Origin: Psychroserpens sp041224425
GTDB lineage: Bacteria > Bacteroidota > Bacteroidia > Flavobacteriales > Flavobacteriaceae
Assembly: GCF_041224425.1 (NCBI RefSeq)
Contig: NZ_JBGFGL010000085.1
Span: forward strand, 248,001-312,000
Direction of reading: 5' to 3'
Length of the DNA stretch: 64,000 bases
Position 1 is the first letter of the stretch. Each line of letters starts with the position of its first letter. Under the pieces are notes generated by a model. The model was not told the origin of the DNA, searched no databases, and was given only the letters and a program-made list of their open reading frames with translations. Both the position numbers and the translations under genes were made by a program. Of this stretch, positions 1-8,566 are shown one piece after another.

Positions 1-2734
1 TGATTGTATCCGATTTAATTTTGAGGTGGCTAATCGATAGATCCTTATATAAGCCGATACCAGATACATTTCCAGCAGCTTGAAGATTAAATTTTGTAGG
101 TTGCTCCTTTAAGTCAATTGGTGTAAATTCATCTGGATTGAAACTCTTTGGAATAGAGTCTTGAATTCGAGACCAAGCAATACCTTCAAAATCAATTCTA
201 AAAACCGTTGTCTCTTTAGGCATGAGCTTATGCTTCATATGATATTTGGCGTTATAGGTCGCCAGTAATTTGTTCTCATCATTATAAAGGGATCCTTTGA
301 GTACCACATCTGCAGGAACATTATCAATATTTTGAACTTCTCCAACAATAGCATATTGATTATTGTGCTTGACCAGTTTGGCATTGAGTATTTCCAAAAC
401 TGGTTGCTTCAAAATATCTTCATGATAGGTTTGCTCTGTTGTAATGCGTCGTCGGCCTTGGTTAAAAAACCCAGTAGTGGCTTTAGTATAAAGTTGGTCA
501 GGAGGTAAATCGGTTTGCTTAGATTCAGGGTTTATAAACCATTGTCCGTTGATTTTTTGAAGTGATTTCACATCAGAGCGTTCAATTTTCTCTAAAGGCG
601 TAATCCACTTTGTATCGACTTTTAATTTTGCTTTGTTTTCAGATTTGCTTATCACTTCGGTATGAATGGCATCAAGTTTTGCATAGCTGCTCAACAAGCC
701 ATCTGTAACCGAAACCTCCAACATATATTGCTCTAAAGACATCTGCGATTCTGGATTGATGAGTTTGAAAGCGCTCTCAAATGCCTTGAAATCCAAAGCA
801 TCGTAATAAGCCAAGACTGCATTTTCAGGTTGTTTCTGAGAGTTGTTTTTGATATATAGGTCATAAAATCCGAAAGCAAAAATGGCGAATACGAGCAAAC
901 TCCATACATGTGAAATGCTTATAAGTTTCGTTGAAAATTCTTGATATGCCAGACCGTATTTAAAAAAGTCTTTAATAGGTTTTTGCTTGGTTTTGAGTGC
1001 ATGAATCCATAGCATTTGAACATTAAAAACAAAGGCAATCAACACAGTCAAAAGTGGGACAGTTCCCCAAAGTATTTTCTGCCAGGTGTCTACATCATCT
1101 TTGGGTAGAATTGATGGTACAGGAGGAATATTAAGGCGTTCCCAAACCATAATACCGTTTTCTAGTTGTTGTAAGCGTTGCCATCCGCAGAAATACAAAA
1201 TGGGATCGTAAAATTTATCGTTTGAAAAAATATATTTCAGATGGTATTTTTCGGGAGTTGTTAAAAATTGTTGGAGGGAACCAATACCAGCAACACCTTT
1301 GAACTTAGAATTTTCCAAACGTTCAATAGGCCTGGTGGTAAGTTCAGGAAGACGTCTGGCTGAATGGTAATTACCATCTACAGACATGGCATTGGTCTGT
1401 GCACTGAGCCAGGCCATTTGATCACCAAATCCCAAAGTGAGAAAACGCCATTTGTCATGATCGTCTTGGTTAAGAAAATTCACAATCGGAAGCATCTTGA
1501 TTTGATCTGGCTGAGATGGTCTGAAATATCCAAGACTCATAGTGAAAATGGTCATGAAGATGAATAGGCCAGCTAAGATTCCACCAAGTAGACGATGATA
1601 GATAGCGCCAAAATTATTTTGGATTTTTGACTTCAAATCAGTTTCAACAAAGCGGTAAACAAACTCCCCAAAGATTGGTAGCGACATGATAGAAGCCCAA
1701 AGTGTAAATCTATCTAAGGTTAAAATATTGAAAGCCGTTTCACCCAAAACCAATTTAGGGATTGCTGTTGTGCCACCAGTTCCAAGAATGGTTAGAGCTG
1801 TTATCGACAATCCGAAAAACAAATACCGCTTGCTGTAATATCTGTAAAATATATAAGGTAGAAGTAATAGTAAAATGCCCCAAGGAATAAGAAAAAAGAC
1901 CAGACCAGATGAGGTGATCTCTAAAAAGTTATCACGAGAACCATGAGGTATGGGCACTTGTGTTATGGGATTGTTTTTTGAATTGATCCAATAGGGCAAA
2001 ATACAGGAGACAATTATGACCAAAGACAGTATTCCAAATGAAATAATACGTTTAAACAAACGTTTGAAGCTTTCCAAAAAAACCTTAAAGGTGACCGCCT
2101 TATATGATTCAACTTTATCTTTGGCAGCATCCATGATAACCATTCCAATCAAAGGAAAAATAAAGAACACCATGCCAAAAATAGGAGTTACATGATGTGA
2201 CGTAACGGTTACTGCAATAAGTGATAATGAGGTAAACAGGTACCACAGTTTTCCAGTTTTGAGCCAAAGGTAGATTTCAGGTAACGCATGCATTAAAACC
2301 GAAATACCAACAATACTCGGAAGCTGACCAAAAACATGTAAAGTTTCGACAAATGAGGATGAAAACACAGACAACAGTGCAGCGTAACCAGCAACATGTC
2401 TATTACCTGTTATGAGCAAGGCAAATCTATATACTCCAGTAATAAATAATAAGACCGCAATAAGTGCCACAGCAAACAATCCGAATTTAAGACCTCCAAT
2501 CATAGAAAGTAATGCTATAGACTGGTGCACTAATGGAGGATAGCTCATTACAGTAAAACCAGTATACCATTTGTAGTTCCAAGGTTCGAACCAACTGTTG
2601 GAATAGTGTTCTGCAAAAAATAGATGTATTAAAGCATCATAAGTGGTTTCCAAAGTGAAAAATATGGAACTCCCATGAAAAACCAAGCCTAAAAGTAGCG
2701 CTGCTATGAGGTATTTATTTGTGGTTTCTTTCAT
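1..2734 (-). CDS. Large polytopic membrane protein, GT-C-like (3' end beyond window)
   Basis: The frame is open from an ATG at 2734 to base 2, so at least 911 residues are present and the C-terminus lies outside the window. Residues 1 to about 600 contain roughly ten or more hydrophobic helices separated by short loops, with a periplasm-like loop early on (YNSNWFEPWNYK-type text after the first helix), as in GT-C glycosyltransferases and PTPS-related membrane proteins. After a last helix near residue 610 comes a soluble part. About 635-745 resembles an NTF2-like fold (motif LAYYDALDFKAFESAF), and about 775-910 resembles an FxLYD-type beta domain. It is divergent from the response-regulator/glycosyltransferase operon, which suggests a joint role in surface glycan or glycolipid synthesis. 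No catalytic motif is identified, so the function is inference; it could be a transporter-like protein instead. Confidence 0.75.
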   Translation of the reverse strand, partial: MKETTNKYLIAALLLGLVFHGSSIFFTLETTYDALIHLFFAEHYSNSWFEPWNYKWYTGFTVMSYPPLVHQSIALLSMIGGLKFGLFAVALIAVLLFITGVYRFALLITGNRHVAGYAALLSVFSSSFVETLHVFGQLPSIVGISVLMHALPEIYLWLKTGKLWYLFTSLSLIAVTVTSHHVTPIFGMVFFIFPLIGMVIMDAAKDKVESYKAVTFKVFLESFKRLFKRIISFGILSLVIIVSCILPYWINSKNNPITQVPIPHGSRDNFLEITSSGLVFFLIPWGILLLLLPYIFYRYYSKRYLFFGLSITALTILGTGGTTAIPKLVLGETAFNILTLDRFTLWASIMSLPIFGEFVYRFVETDLKSKIQNNFGAIYHRLLGGILAGLFIFMTIFTMSLGYFRPSQPDQIKMLPIVNFLNQDDHDKWRFLTLGFGDQMAWLSAQTNAMSVDGNYHSARRLPELTTRPIERLENSKFKGVAGIGSLQQFLTTPEKYHLKYIFSNDKFYDPILYFCGWQRLQQLENGIMVWERLNIPPVPSILPKDDVDTWQKILWGTVPLLTVLIAFVFNVQMLWIHALKTKQKPIKDFFKYGLAYQEFSTKLISISHVWSLLVFAIFAFGFYDLYIKNNSQKQPENAVLAYYDALDFKAFESAFKLINPESQMSLEQYMLEVSVTDGLLSSYAKLDAIHTEVISKSENKAKLKVDTKWITPLEKIERSDVKSLQKINGQWFINPESKQTDLPPDQLYTKATTGFFNQGRRRITTEQTYHEDILKQPVLEILNAKLVKHNNQYAIVGEVQNIDNVPADVVLKGSLYNDENKLLATYNAKYHMKHKLMPKETTVFRIDFEGIAWSRIQDSIPKSFNPDEFTPIDLKEQPTKFNLQAAGNVSGIGLYKDLSISHLKIKSDTI

Positions 2735-2760
2735 TTGAAATGCTTCTGATTTCGATAATG

Positions 2761-2790
2761 TAAAGATATATAATATAGGAAGTCAGTCAA
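2761..2790 (-). promoter_or_regulatory. Putative Bacteroidota-type promoter for the membrane protein gene
   Basis: On the minus strand TTG (complement of 2788-2790) is followed after 19 bases by TATCTTTA (complement of 2761-2768). The Bacteroidota consensus is TTG-N19-TAnnTTTG; only the last base of the -7 box differs. The ATG lies 26 bases downstream of the box, leaving a short leader. Confidence 0.5.
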
Positions 2791-2875
2791 TTATCACTCG
2801 TCTACACGAATCTACCATTCAACTACACTAATTGCGATGTGAACTAAAATCCATTTTTTAGGACGTCAATGCCAG

Positions 2876-2883
2876 TACTTTTG
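2876..2883 (+). promoter_or_regulatory. Putative -7 promoter box (TACTTTTG), decides downstream start
   Basis: TACTTTTG matches the TAnnTTTG box exactly; no clear TTG lies 17-21 bases upstream. If used, transcription would begin near 2890. That lies after the upstream ATG at 2869, so translation must start at the ATG at 2911, where the receiver domain begins. Confidence 0.4.
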
Positions 2884-2910
2884 AACTGTCAAAATAAAAA
2901 AACACAAGAC

Positions 2911-4107
2911 ATGAAAATATTAGCAATCGACGATCAGCAACTGGTATTACTGCCTTTACAAAAACGATTAACAGCCCTTGGCTACAATGTTAAGATTGAA
3001 ACCAATGCAAATCATGGGATCACATTATTTGATGCCTTTCAACCCGATTTGGTTATTGTAGATATTAATATGCCTAATATTTCAGGTTTGGATATTGTAT
3101 CTCATATACGTGAAACGAAATCTTCAGAAGTGCCAATTATGGTGTTATCAGGAAATACCCAAGACACTATTATTTCAAAAGGCTTCGATTTAGGTGTAGA
3201 CGATTATGTAAAAAAACCGCTGAGTTTAAACGAGGTTTGTGCTAGAGTGAAAAAGCTAATAGGAGCACCTGATGTTATAAGTGATGTTTCCACTTCAGAG
3301 GTTTTGATTCAACAGCGATGTGTTGGTGTGGTGATACCATGTTATAATGAAGAAGAACGCTTATTAAGTACAGAATTTCTCGAATTTGTTGAAAAACACT
3401 CAGGGTATCACTTGTGTTTTGTTAATGATGGCAGTAAGGACAATACCTTAGAGGTTTTAAAATCGCTTCAGAAAGGAAGAGAAGATTTTATTAGCGTATA
3501 CAATTGTGTGCAAAATGGAGGAAAAGCTGAAGCGGTTAGATTGGGAATGCTCCACATGGCTCAAAAATCAGATTTGGATTATATTGGCTTTTTAGATGCT
3601 GATCTTTCCACAGATTTATCCGATTTTGACGACTTGGTCAAAACTATTGAAACATCCGAATTTAAAATCGTTAGTGGCTCTAGAATATCGAGAATGGGAG
3701 CCAATATCACCAAAGAATCCGCTCGAAAGACCATTAGCCTTACCATCAATTTCATTATCAGAAAGATTTTATCTATGGATTTCAAAGACACCCAATGTGG
3801 TGCAAAGATTTTCCATAAAGATGTAATTCCAGTAGCCTTTAATGACAAGTTTGTAACACAATGGATATTTGATGTCGAGATTTTTAAAAGGATCACACAC
3901 CAATATGGATTAAAACAAGCTAAACAAATGCTTTGTGAGCAACCATTAAAACGATGGATTCATGCTGATGGTTCTAAATTGTCTATGAAAGACTCTATAA
4001 AAATTGTGATGCAATTGGCGCAAATAGCTTGGGTTTACAGATCTAAAAAAACGACTGAAATCACCGTTGAGGACACCAACTTAAATCTTGTTGAGATTAC
4101 GAATTAA
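2911..4107 (+). CDS. Response regulator receiver / GT2 (DPM1-like) glycosyltransferase fusion
   Basis: 398 residues from the ATG at 2911; an in-frame ATG at 2869 would add 14 residues unlike a receiver N-terminus. Residues 1-117 form a CheY-like receiver with acidic D7/D8, phospho-acceptor D51 in VIVDINMP, S80, and K102 in the KKP motif. Residues 137-370 form a GT2 catalytic domain of the dolichyl-phosphate mannose/glucose synthase type: IPCYNEEE, VNDGSKDNT, NGGKAEAVRLG, the DAD metal-binding motif at 229-231, and QCGAKIFHKD. No membrane helix is evident, so it probably acts at the inner face of the membrane on a polyprenyl phosphate. No histidine kinase is adjacent. It starts an operon with a degenerate GT-like gene (6-base gap) and manA. 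The inference is that phosphorylation gates sugar transfer. Confidence 0.9.
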   Translation: MKILAIDDQQLVLLPLQKRLTALGYNVKIETNANHGITLFDAFQPDLVIVDINMPNISGLDIVSHIRETKSSEVPIMVLSGNTQDTIISKGFDLGVDDYVKKPLSLNEVCARVKKLIGAPDVISDVSTSEVLIQQRCVGVVIPCYNEEERLLSTEFLEFVEKHSGYHLCFVNDGSKDNTLEVLKSLQKGREDFISVYNCVQNGGKAEAVRLGMLHMAQKSDLDYIGFLDADLSTDLSDFDDLVKTIETSEFKIVSGSRISRMGANITKESARKTISLTINFIIRKILSMDFKDTQCGAKIFHKDVIPVAFNDKFVTQWIFDVEIFKRITHQYGLKQAKQMLCEQPLKRWIHADGSKLSMKDSIKIVMQLAQIAWVYRSKKTTEITVEDTNLNLVEITN

Positions 4108-4113
4108 AAGCAT

Positions 4114-4587
4114 ATGAAAACAGGTATTATAATCGTATTTCATAATTACGAGAATGAATTGCATCCCAAAGTTTTGGTAAATCAAATTCAAAAGATTGTT
4201 CATGTGCCTTTATGCTTGGTGAATAACGATAGTAAAGACGAAACTTATGATATTTTGAAAGACGTAAGAGATCTGTGTCAGAATGTTTCGGTGGTTAATA
4301 TAAAGAAATTCAAATCTGATATGTCTGCCGTTCGTGCTGGAGCAAGATTTTTGCTAAGTCAGTATCAACTGAAACATTTGGGTTATATCAATACAAATTT
4401 GATTAGTTCAAATTTGGGGTTTGTCCCCTTTTTAGAAGTTTTTGCTGCGTACCATAACGATATTATTTCAATGGGTATTTCAAATCAGAAACCTTCAAAA
4501 CAAAAAACCACACAACCACTTTTTTCAGTGGTTGATGAGGTGCAAAAATTAAAAGCATCTTTTCAAAAAGAAAACATATTACAATAA
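4114..4587 (+). CDS. Short glycosyltransferase-A-like protein, probably non-catalytic
   Basis: 157 residues. The N-terminus (GIIIVFHNYENEL, then LVNNDSKDETYDIL) is a recognisable GT2 nucleotide-sugar fold. It continues with a helix like the KAEAVRLG region of its upstream neighbour (FKSDMSAVRAGARFLL). Where a GT2 enzyme has its DxD (FLDADL in the neighbour), this protein has YINTNLI, so the metal-binding aspartates are absent. It ends about 40 residues later, so the acceptor half of the fold is missing. It lies 6 bases after the fusion gene and 4 bases before manA. It may be a partner or regulatory subunit of the fusion enzyme, or a decaying duplicate; the intact frame favours a retained function. 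Confidence 0.8.
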   Translation: MKTGIIIVFHNYENELHPKVLVNQIQKIVHVPLCLVNNDSKDETYDILKDVRDLCQNVSVVNIKKFKSDMSAVRAGARFLLSQYQLKHLGYINTNLISSNLGFVPFLEVFAAYHNDIISMGISNQKPSKQKTTQPLFSVVDEVQKLKASFQKENILQ

Positions 4588-4591
4588 ACAA

Positions 4592-5593
4592 ATGAATGTA
4601 TATCCAATAAAATTCGATCCTATTCTCAAAGAAAAGATTTGGGGAGGACATAAGTTAAAATCTCAACTGAACAAACCCGTTACTTCAAAGACCACAGGAG
4701 AGAGTTGGGAAATATCAGGAGTTGAAGGAAACGTGTCTATCGTTTCTAACGGCATTTACAAAGGAAAAACACTAACAGAGTTATTGCAGTGTTACAAATC
4801 AAATCTTCTCGGGTTTCATAATTATGAAACGTTTGGCGATGAGTTTCCTTTATTGATTAAATACTTGGATGCCAAAACCAATTTATCCGTACAGGTGCAT
4901 CCAGATGATAAGATGGCACGACAGTACCACAATTCATTTGGTAAAACGGAAATGTGGTATATTATGGATAGCGATCCAGATGCTGAGATTGTTTTGGGTT
5001 TGAAAAATGAAACGATCAATCCTTCTGTGTTGAAATCGCTTCATAAGGACAATGTAAATCAGTATTTCAATAGAAATCAAGTGAAAAAAGGAGATAGTTA
5101 TTTTGTTCCTGCTGGAAAAATCCATGCTATTGGAGCAGGAGTGTTGGCCGCTGAAATCCAACAAACTTCCGATATAACCTATCGCGTATATGATTGGGAT
5201 CGTTTGGATGCTAATGGTAATGCTAGGGAACTACATACCGATTTGGCTGTTCAAGCAACTAAGGTGACGCCTAACCATTGTATTACAGATTACAGTTTAC
5301 AATCAAACACTAGTACCAATTTAGTTGAGACCCCTTTTTTTACTACCAATATCATTGAGGTTAAGAACAAACTTACAAAGACTTATGAATCATTAGATTC
5401 ATTTATGATTTATATGTGTGTTGAAGGTGCTTTGGAGATGTGTATTGATGGTTATTCAGAATGTGTTAAAATGGGAGAAACTGTATTGGTGCCAGCAACA
5501 GTAGAAACTATCAGCTTCAAAGGAAATCAAGCAAGGCTTCTCGAAGTGTATATCGATGCCCAATCCTCTCAAAGTTTAAAAAAAGTATCCTGA
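4592..5593 (+). CDS. manA: Mannose-6-phosphate isomerase, class I
   Basis: 333 residues, the usual length of the short bacterial class I enzyme. It interconverts mannose-6-phosphate and fructose-6-phosphate in the cytoplasm, supplying GDP-mannose for glycans. Diagnostic motifs are the N-terminal KEKIWGG, the zinc-site segments VQVHPDD, GKTEMWY and VPAGKIHAIG, and the active-site stretch QQTSDITYRVYDWDR. Only 4 bases separate it from the preceding GT-like gene, so it is in the same operon as the two glycosyltransferase-type genes. This suggests that the operon's product contains mannose or a mannose-derived sugar, which is inference. Confidence 0.95.
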   Translation: MNVYPIKFDPILKEKIWGGHKLKSQLNKPVTSKTTGESWEISGVEGNVSIVSNGIYKGKTLTELLQCYKSNLLGFHNYETFGDEFPLLIKYLDAKTNLSVQVHPDDKMARQYHNSFGKTEMWYIMDSDPDAEIVLGLKNETINPSVLKSLHKDNVNQYFNRNQVKKGDSYFVPAGKIHAIGAGVLAAEIQQTSDITYRVYDWDRLDANGNARELHTDLAVQATKVTPNHCITDYSLQSNTSTNLVETPFFTTNIIEVKNKLTKTYESLDSFMIYMCVEGALEMCIDGYSECVKMGETVLVPATVETISFKGNQARLLEVYIDAQSSQSLKKVS

Positions 5594-5623
5594 AAATAAA
5601 AGGTTAAAGCGTTGTACTATTCC

Positions 5624-5631
5624 TATATTTG
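5624..5631 (+). promoter_or_regulatory. Putative -7 promoter box (TATATTTG) for the phnA-like gene
   Basis: TATATTTG matches TAnnTTTG and lies 18 bases before the ATG at 5650, giving a leader of roughly a dozen bases. The -33 element is weak: TTA about 17 bases upstream instead of TTG. Its position between the manA stop and the next start supports a separate transcription unit. Confidence 0.4.
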
Positions 5632-5649
5632 TGTTCATAATCAAACACC

Positions 5650-6228
5650 ATGAGCGTACTTCAAACCCTTCAAGAGCGAAGCCAAAACCGTTGCGAATTA
5701 TGTGCCGCAACAAATGACTTGTCGCAATATACAATTCCGCCATCCTTAAATGAAAACGTTGCCAATGATATCTTGGTTTGTAAAACCTGTCGAGACCAAA
5801 TTGAAGGCAATGAAGCAATGGATCCCAATCATTGGCGATGCTTAAACGACAGTATGTGGAGTGAGCACGTTCCTGTTCAAATTATGGCGTGGCGTTTATT
5901 GCATCGCATAAAATCTGAAGGTTGGCCGAGTGATTTATTGGACATGATGTATTTGGATGAAGAAGCCATGGCATTGGCAAAAGCCTCTGGAGACCATTTG
6001 GATGATAAAGATAAAATCATTCACCGCGATGTTAATGGTGTCGAATTGCAAACTGGCGATTCTGTAGTTTTGGTCAAGGATTTGAAAGTGAAAGGATCAA
6101 GTATGGTTGCTAAGCAAGGCACTGCAGTTAGAAATATTCGTCTAGATCGTGATAATGCTGAATATATTGAAGGTAAGGTTGGTGCACAAAACATTGTGAT
6201 TGTCACTAAGTATGTCAAGAAGCTTTAG
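5650..6228 (+). CDS. phnA: PhnA/YjdM family zinc-ribbon protein
   Basis: 192 residues, longer than the roughly 110-residue enterobacterial YjdM. The N-terminal half carries two CxxC pairs (RCELCAA and CKTCRDQ) forming a probable zinc ribbon, followed by a helical insert. The C-terminal 70 residues (HRDVNGVELQTGDSV, VKGSSMVAKQGTAVRNI, AEYIEGKVGAQ) form the PhnA beta-barrel domain. The family is named from a phosphonate operon but is not a phosphonatase and its cellular role is unsettled. No phosphonate genes are nearby. It is probably cytoplasmic and monocistronic, with its stop codon overlapping that of the convergent small gene. Confidence 0.85.
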   Translation: MSVLQTLQERSQNRCELCAATNDLSQYTIPPSLNENVANDILVCKTCRDQIEGNEAMDPNHWRCLNDSMWSEHVPVQIMAWRLLHRIKSEGWPSDLLDMMYLDEEAMALAKASGDHLDDKDKIIHRDVNGVELQTGDSVVLVKDLKVKGSSMVAKQGTAVRNIRLDRDNAEYIEGKVGAQNIVIVTKYVKKL

Positions 6229-6362
6229 TCCTTATCGTTTTTAAACCATCCAAATCCTAAAGGAATTAGCAAGACCAAGAACAAGAATTTTCCAGAGATA
6301 ATTCCGTACATTGTGATGGCAGCCAAGATGAGATAAATGATGACTTGGTTTGATAACTTCAT
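6225..6362 (-). CDS. Small two-helix membrane protein
   Basis: 45 residues from the ATG at 6362 (MKLSNQVIIYL). A longer upstream extension to 6461 reads as non-hydrophobic, unlikely sequence and would overlap the divergent DUF1272 gene. Two hydrophobic stretches, about residues 6-22 and 24-37, are separated by SGK and followed by the charged tail FKNDKD. I recall similar very short unannotated proteins in flavobacteria but can assign no function. Its stop overlaps the phnA-like stop by four bases. Only 20 bases separate its start from the divergent DUF1272 start. Confidence 0.55.
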   Translation of the reverse strand: MKLSNQVIIYLILAAITMYGIISGKFLFLVLLIPLGFGWFKNDKD

Positions 6363-6382
6363 GTCACAAAAATAATTAATTG

Positions 6383-6643
6383 ATGCTTGAGATAAGACCA
6401 ACCTGTGAAAACTGTAATAAGGATTTACCATTCGACTCCACTGAAGCCATGATATGTACATTTGAGTGTACCTTTTGTGTAGATTGTGTCGAGCTACTAC
6501 AGCACGTATGTCCGAATTGTAGTGGTGGATTTGAAAAGCGACCTATTCGTCCGAAAAACCTGTTGAAAAAATATCCTGCTTCAACCAAAATAGTTCACAA
6601 ACCTGTAGACCTAGAATCTCATCTTAAACAACTTAAAAAATAA
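6383..6643 (+). CDS. DUF1272 family cysteine-rich protein
   Basis: 86 residues from the ATG at 6383; a TTG one codon upstream is disfavoured because family members begin MLE-RPTCENC. Two zinc-finger-like knuckles are visible: CENC (about residues 8-11) with CTFEC, then CVDC and CPNC. The conserved phrases DLPFDSTEAMIC and PNCSGGFEKRPIRP identify DUF1272. The role is unknown; it is a small cytoplasmic, probably zinc-binding protein. It is followed after one base by the DUF885 lipoprotein gene, so the two are probably cotranscribed. Confidence 0.85.
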   Translation: MLEIRPTCENCNKDLPFDSTEAMICTFECTFCVDCVELLQHVCPNCSGGFEKRPIRPKNLLKKYPASTKIVHKPVDLESHLKQLKK

Positions 6644-6644
6644 A

Positions 6645-8375
6645 ATGATGCTTTGTTATAGATTTATCGTAATTGCCTTGTGTTTATGTTTTCTAACATG
6701 CCAAAACAAAGAAAAAGAGAAATCTTCGTCTGATATTCTACAAGCTATAATTTCTGAAGTTGAAAGCTACGAAGGTTATGATAGCGAAACCTATCCCTTA
6801 GGGCTTTTTACTGAAGACTATTATAAAGCTGAAGCTGAGTATGCCCAAGCAAAACTTGAAGAACTAAAGACTGTTGATGCTGAAGACTTATCTGATACTG
6901 AAAGCATCTCGTTAGAACTTCTGAAGTTTGTTCTTCAAGATCAAATAGACTATTATGAATATGAAGCTTATTTGAATCCGTTGTTATCAGATACAGGATT
7001 TCATACCAATTTAACTTACGAAGTCCGTCCGCTGACAAATTATAGTCAGGTTAAATCTTATCTGAATAAACTGAAATCTATTCCAACTTTTGTCGATCAA
7101 CATCTGGTCAACCTTAGAAAAGGTCTGGAAAAAGGCGTATCTCAACCCATAGTGATTTTTAAAGGTTATGAATCCACTTACGACACACATATTGTAGAAA
7201 ACGCTGAGGATAGCTACTATTTTTCCCCATTCAATAGTTTGCCAGACGATTTAACGTCAGATCAAATAGATTCTGTAAATACAGTTGCAAAATCTATAAT
7301 AAATGAACACGTCACACCGCAATTCAAACGCATCAAAACCTTTTTTGAAACAGAATATTTTCCAAAGACCAGAACGACTTTAGGGGTTTCAGAAACACCC
7401 AATGGTGATGCCTATTACCAAAACAGAATTAATTATTATACCACAAGCACACAATATACAGCTGATGATATCCACAATATTGGTCTTCAGGAAGTTGCCA
7501 GAATCAAATCTGAAATGGAGACTATTATCAGTGAATTGAATTTTGAAGGTAGTTTTGAGGATTTCTTTCGCTTTTTAAGAACTGATAAGCAATTCTATGC
7601 CGAAACACCAAAAGAGTTATTGATGATCGCTCGAGATATGGCGAAACGTGCTGATGCTCAATTGCCACGCTTTTTCAAAACCTTACCGCGAAAGCCTTAT
7701 GGAGTTGCACCTGTTCCAGATGCCATAGCACCTAAATATACGGCTGGGCGTTACATCGGAACAACAAAGGAAAGCACTGATCCTGGTTATTATTGGGTGA
7801 ACACTTATGATCTTCCAAGCAGAACGTTGTATACCTTGCCAGCCTTAACGGTTCATGAAGCAGTTCCCGGACACCATTTACAAGGTAGTTTGAATAATGA
7901 ATTAGGTGATGACATCCCACAGTTTAGAAAGGATTTATATTTGTCGGCTTATGGTGAAGGTTGGGGATTGTATTGTGAGTTTCTTGCTGAAGAAATGGGA
8001 ATGTATACTACACCTTATGAAAGGTTTGGGAAGCTTACATATGAAATGTGGCGAGCGTGTCGATTGGTCGTTGATACTGGAATACATGCCAAAGGATGGA
8101 CACGGAATCAGGTTGTGGATTACATGGCCTCAAATACGGCATTATCACTTCATGAAATCAATACGGAAACCGATCGCTATATTTCTTGGCCAGGACAAGC
8201 CTTATCCTATAAGATTGGAGAGCTAAAAATTAGAGAACTTCGGACAAAAGCTGAAAAGGTTCTAGGTTCAAAATTTGATATTCGGGAATTCCACGACGTG
8301 ATTTTAAATCAAGGTACTGTAACCCTATCCATTTTGGAGGATAGAATAGACGATTATATCATAAGTCAGAAATAA
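6645..8375 (+). CDS. DUF885 family lipoprotein, putative zinc metallopeptidase
   Basis: 576 residues. The N-terminus is a lipoprotein signal with the lipobox FLTC, cysteine at about residue 19. The body is mostly helical, as in DUF885 proteins, which resemble M32/M3-like metallopeptidases. The zinc motif HEAVPGHH is at residues 405-412, followed about 30 residues later by the glutamate-containing YGEGWGLYCE. Length and motif are typical for the family. It is probably anchored in the periplasm or outer membrane, and substrates are unknown. The second ATG (6648) could equally be the start. It follows the DUF1272 gene by one base; the next gene is 190 bases away. Confidence 0.85.
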   Translation: MMLCYRFIVIALCLCFLTCQNKEKEKSSSDILQAIISEVESYEGYDSETYPLGLFTEDYYKAEAEYAQAKLEELKTVDAEDLSDTESISLELLKFVLQDQIDYYEYEAYLNPLLSDTGFHTNLTYEVRPLTNYSQVKSYLNKLKSIPTFVDQHLVNLRKGLEKGVSQPIVIFKGYESTYDTHIVENAEDSYYFSPFNSLPDDLTSDQIDSVNTVAKSIINEHVTPQFKRIKTFFETEYFPKTRTTLGVSETPNGDAYYQNRINYYTTSTQYTADDIHNIGLQEVARIKSEMETIISELNFEGSFEDFFRFLRTDKQFYAETPKELLMIARDMAKRADAQLPRFFKTLPRKPYGVAPVPDAIAPKYTAGRYIGTTKESTDPGYYWVNTYDLPSRTLYTLPALTVHEAVPGHHLQGSLNNELGDDIPQFRKDLYLSAYGEGWGLYCEFLAEEMGMYTTPYERFGKLTYEMWRACRLVVDTGIHAKGWTRNQVVDYMASNTALSLHEINTETDRYISWPGQALSYKIGELKIRELRTKAEKVLGSKFDIREFHDVILNQGTVTLSILEDRIDDYIISQK

Positions 8376-8566
8376 AAATAGCTTTTAAATTGTTGTAGCT
8401 GTGTAGTTTGTCGGTTAAAAATTACCACTTGTAATCGAAATCCAACCAATTATACATTTAATCGAAAATATAGCATAAGCTCACTGTAAATTTGGATATT
8501 TATAACGATCAGATTTGATTTTTAGCACCAACATTTACATTGAAGTCAACCTAAAATTATGCTATT

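Noticed and set aside
3579..3896. 105-codon antisense frame inside the response-regulator/glycosyltransferase gene
   Set aside because: Fully covered by a strongly supported gene on the other strand, with no domain or export signal.
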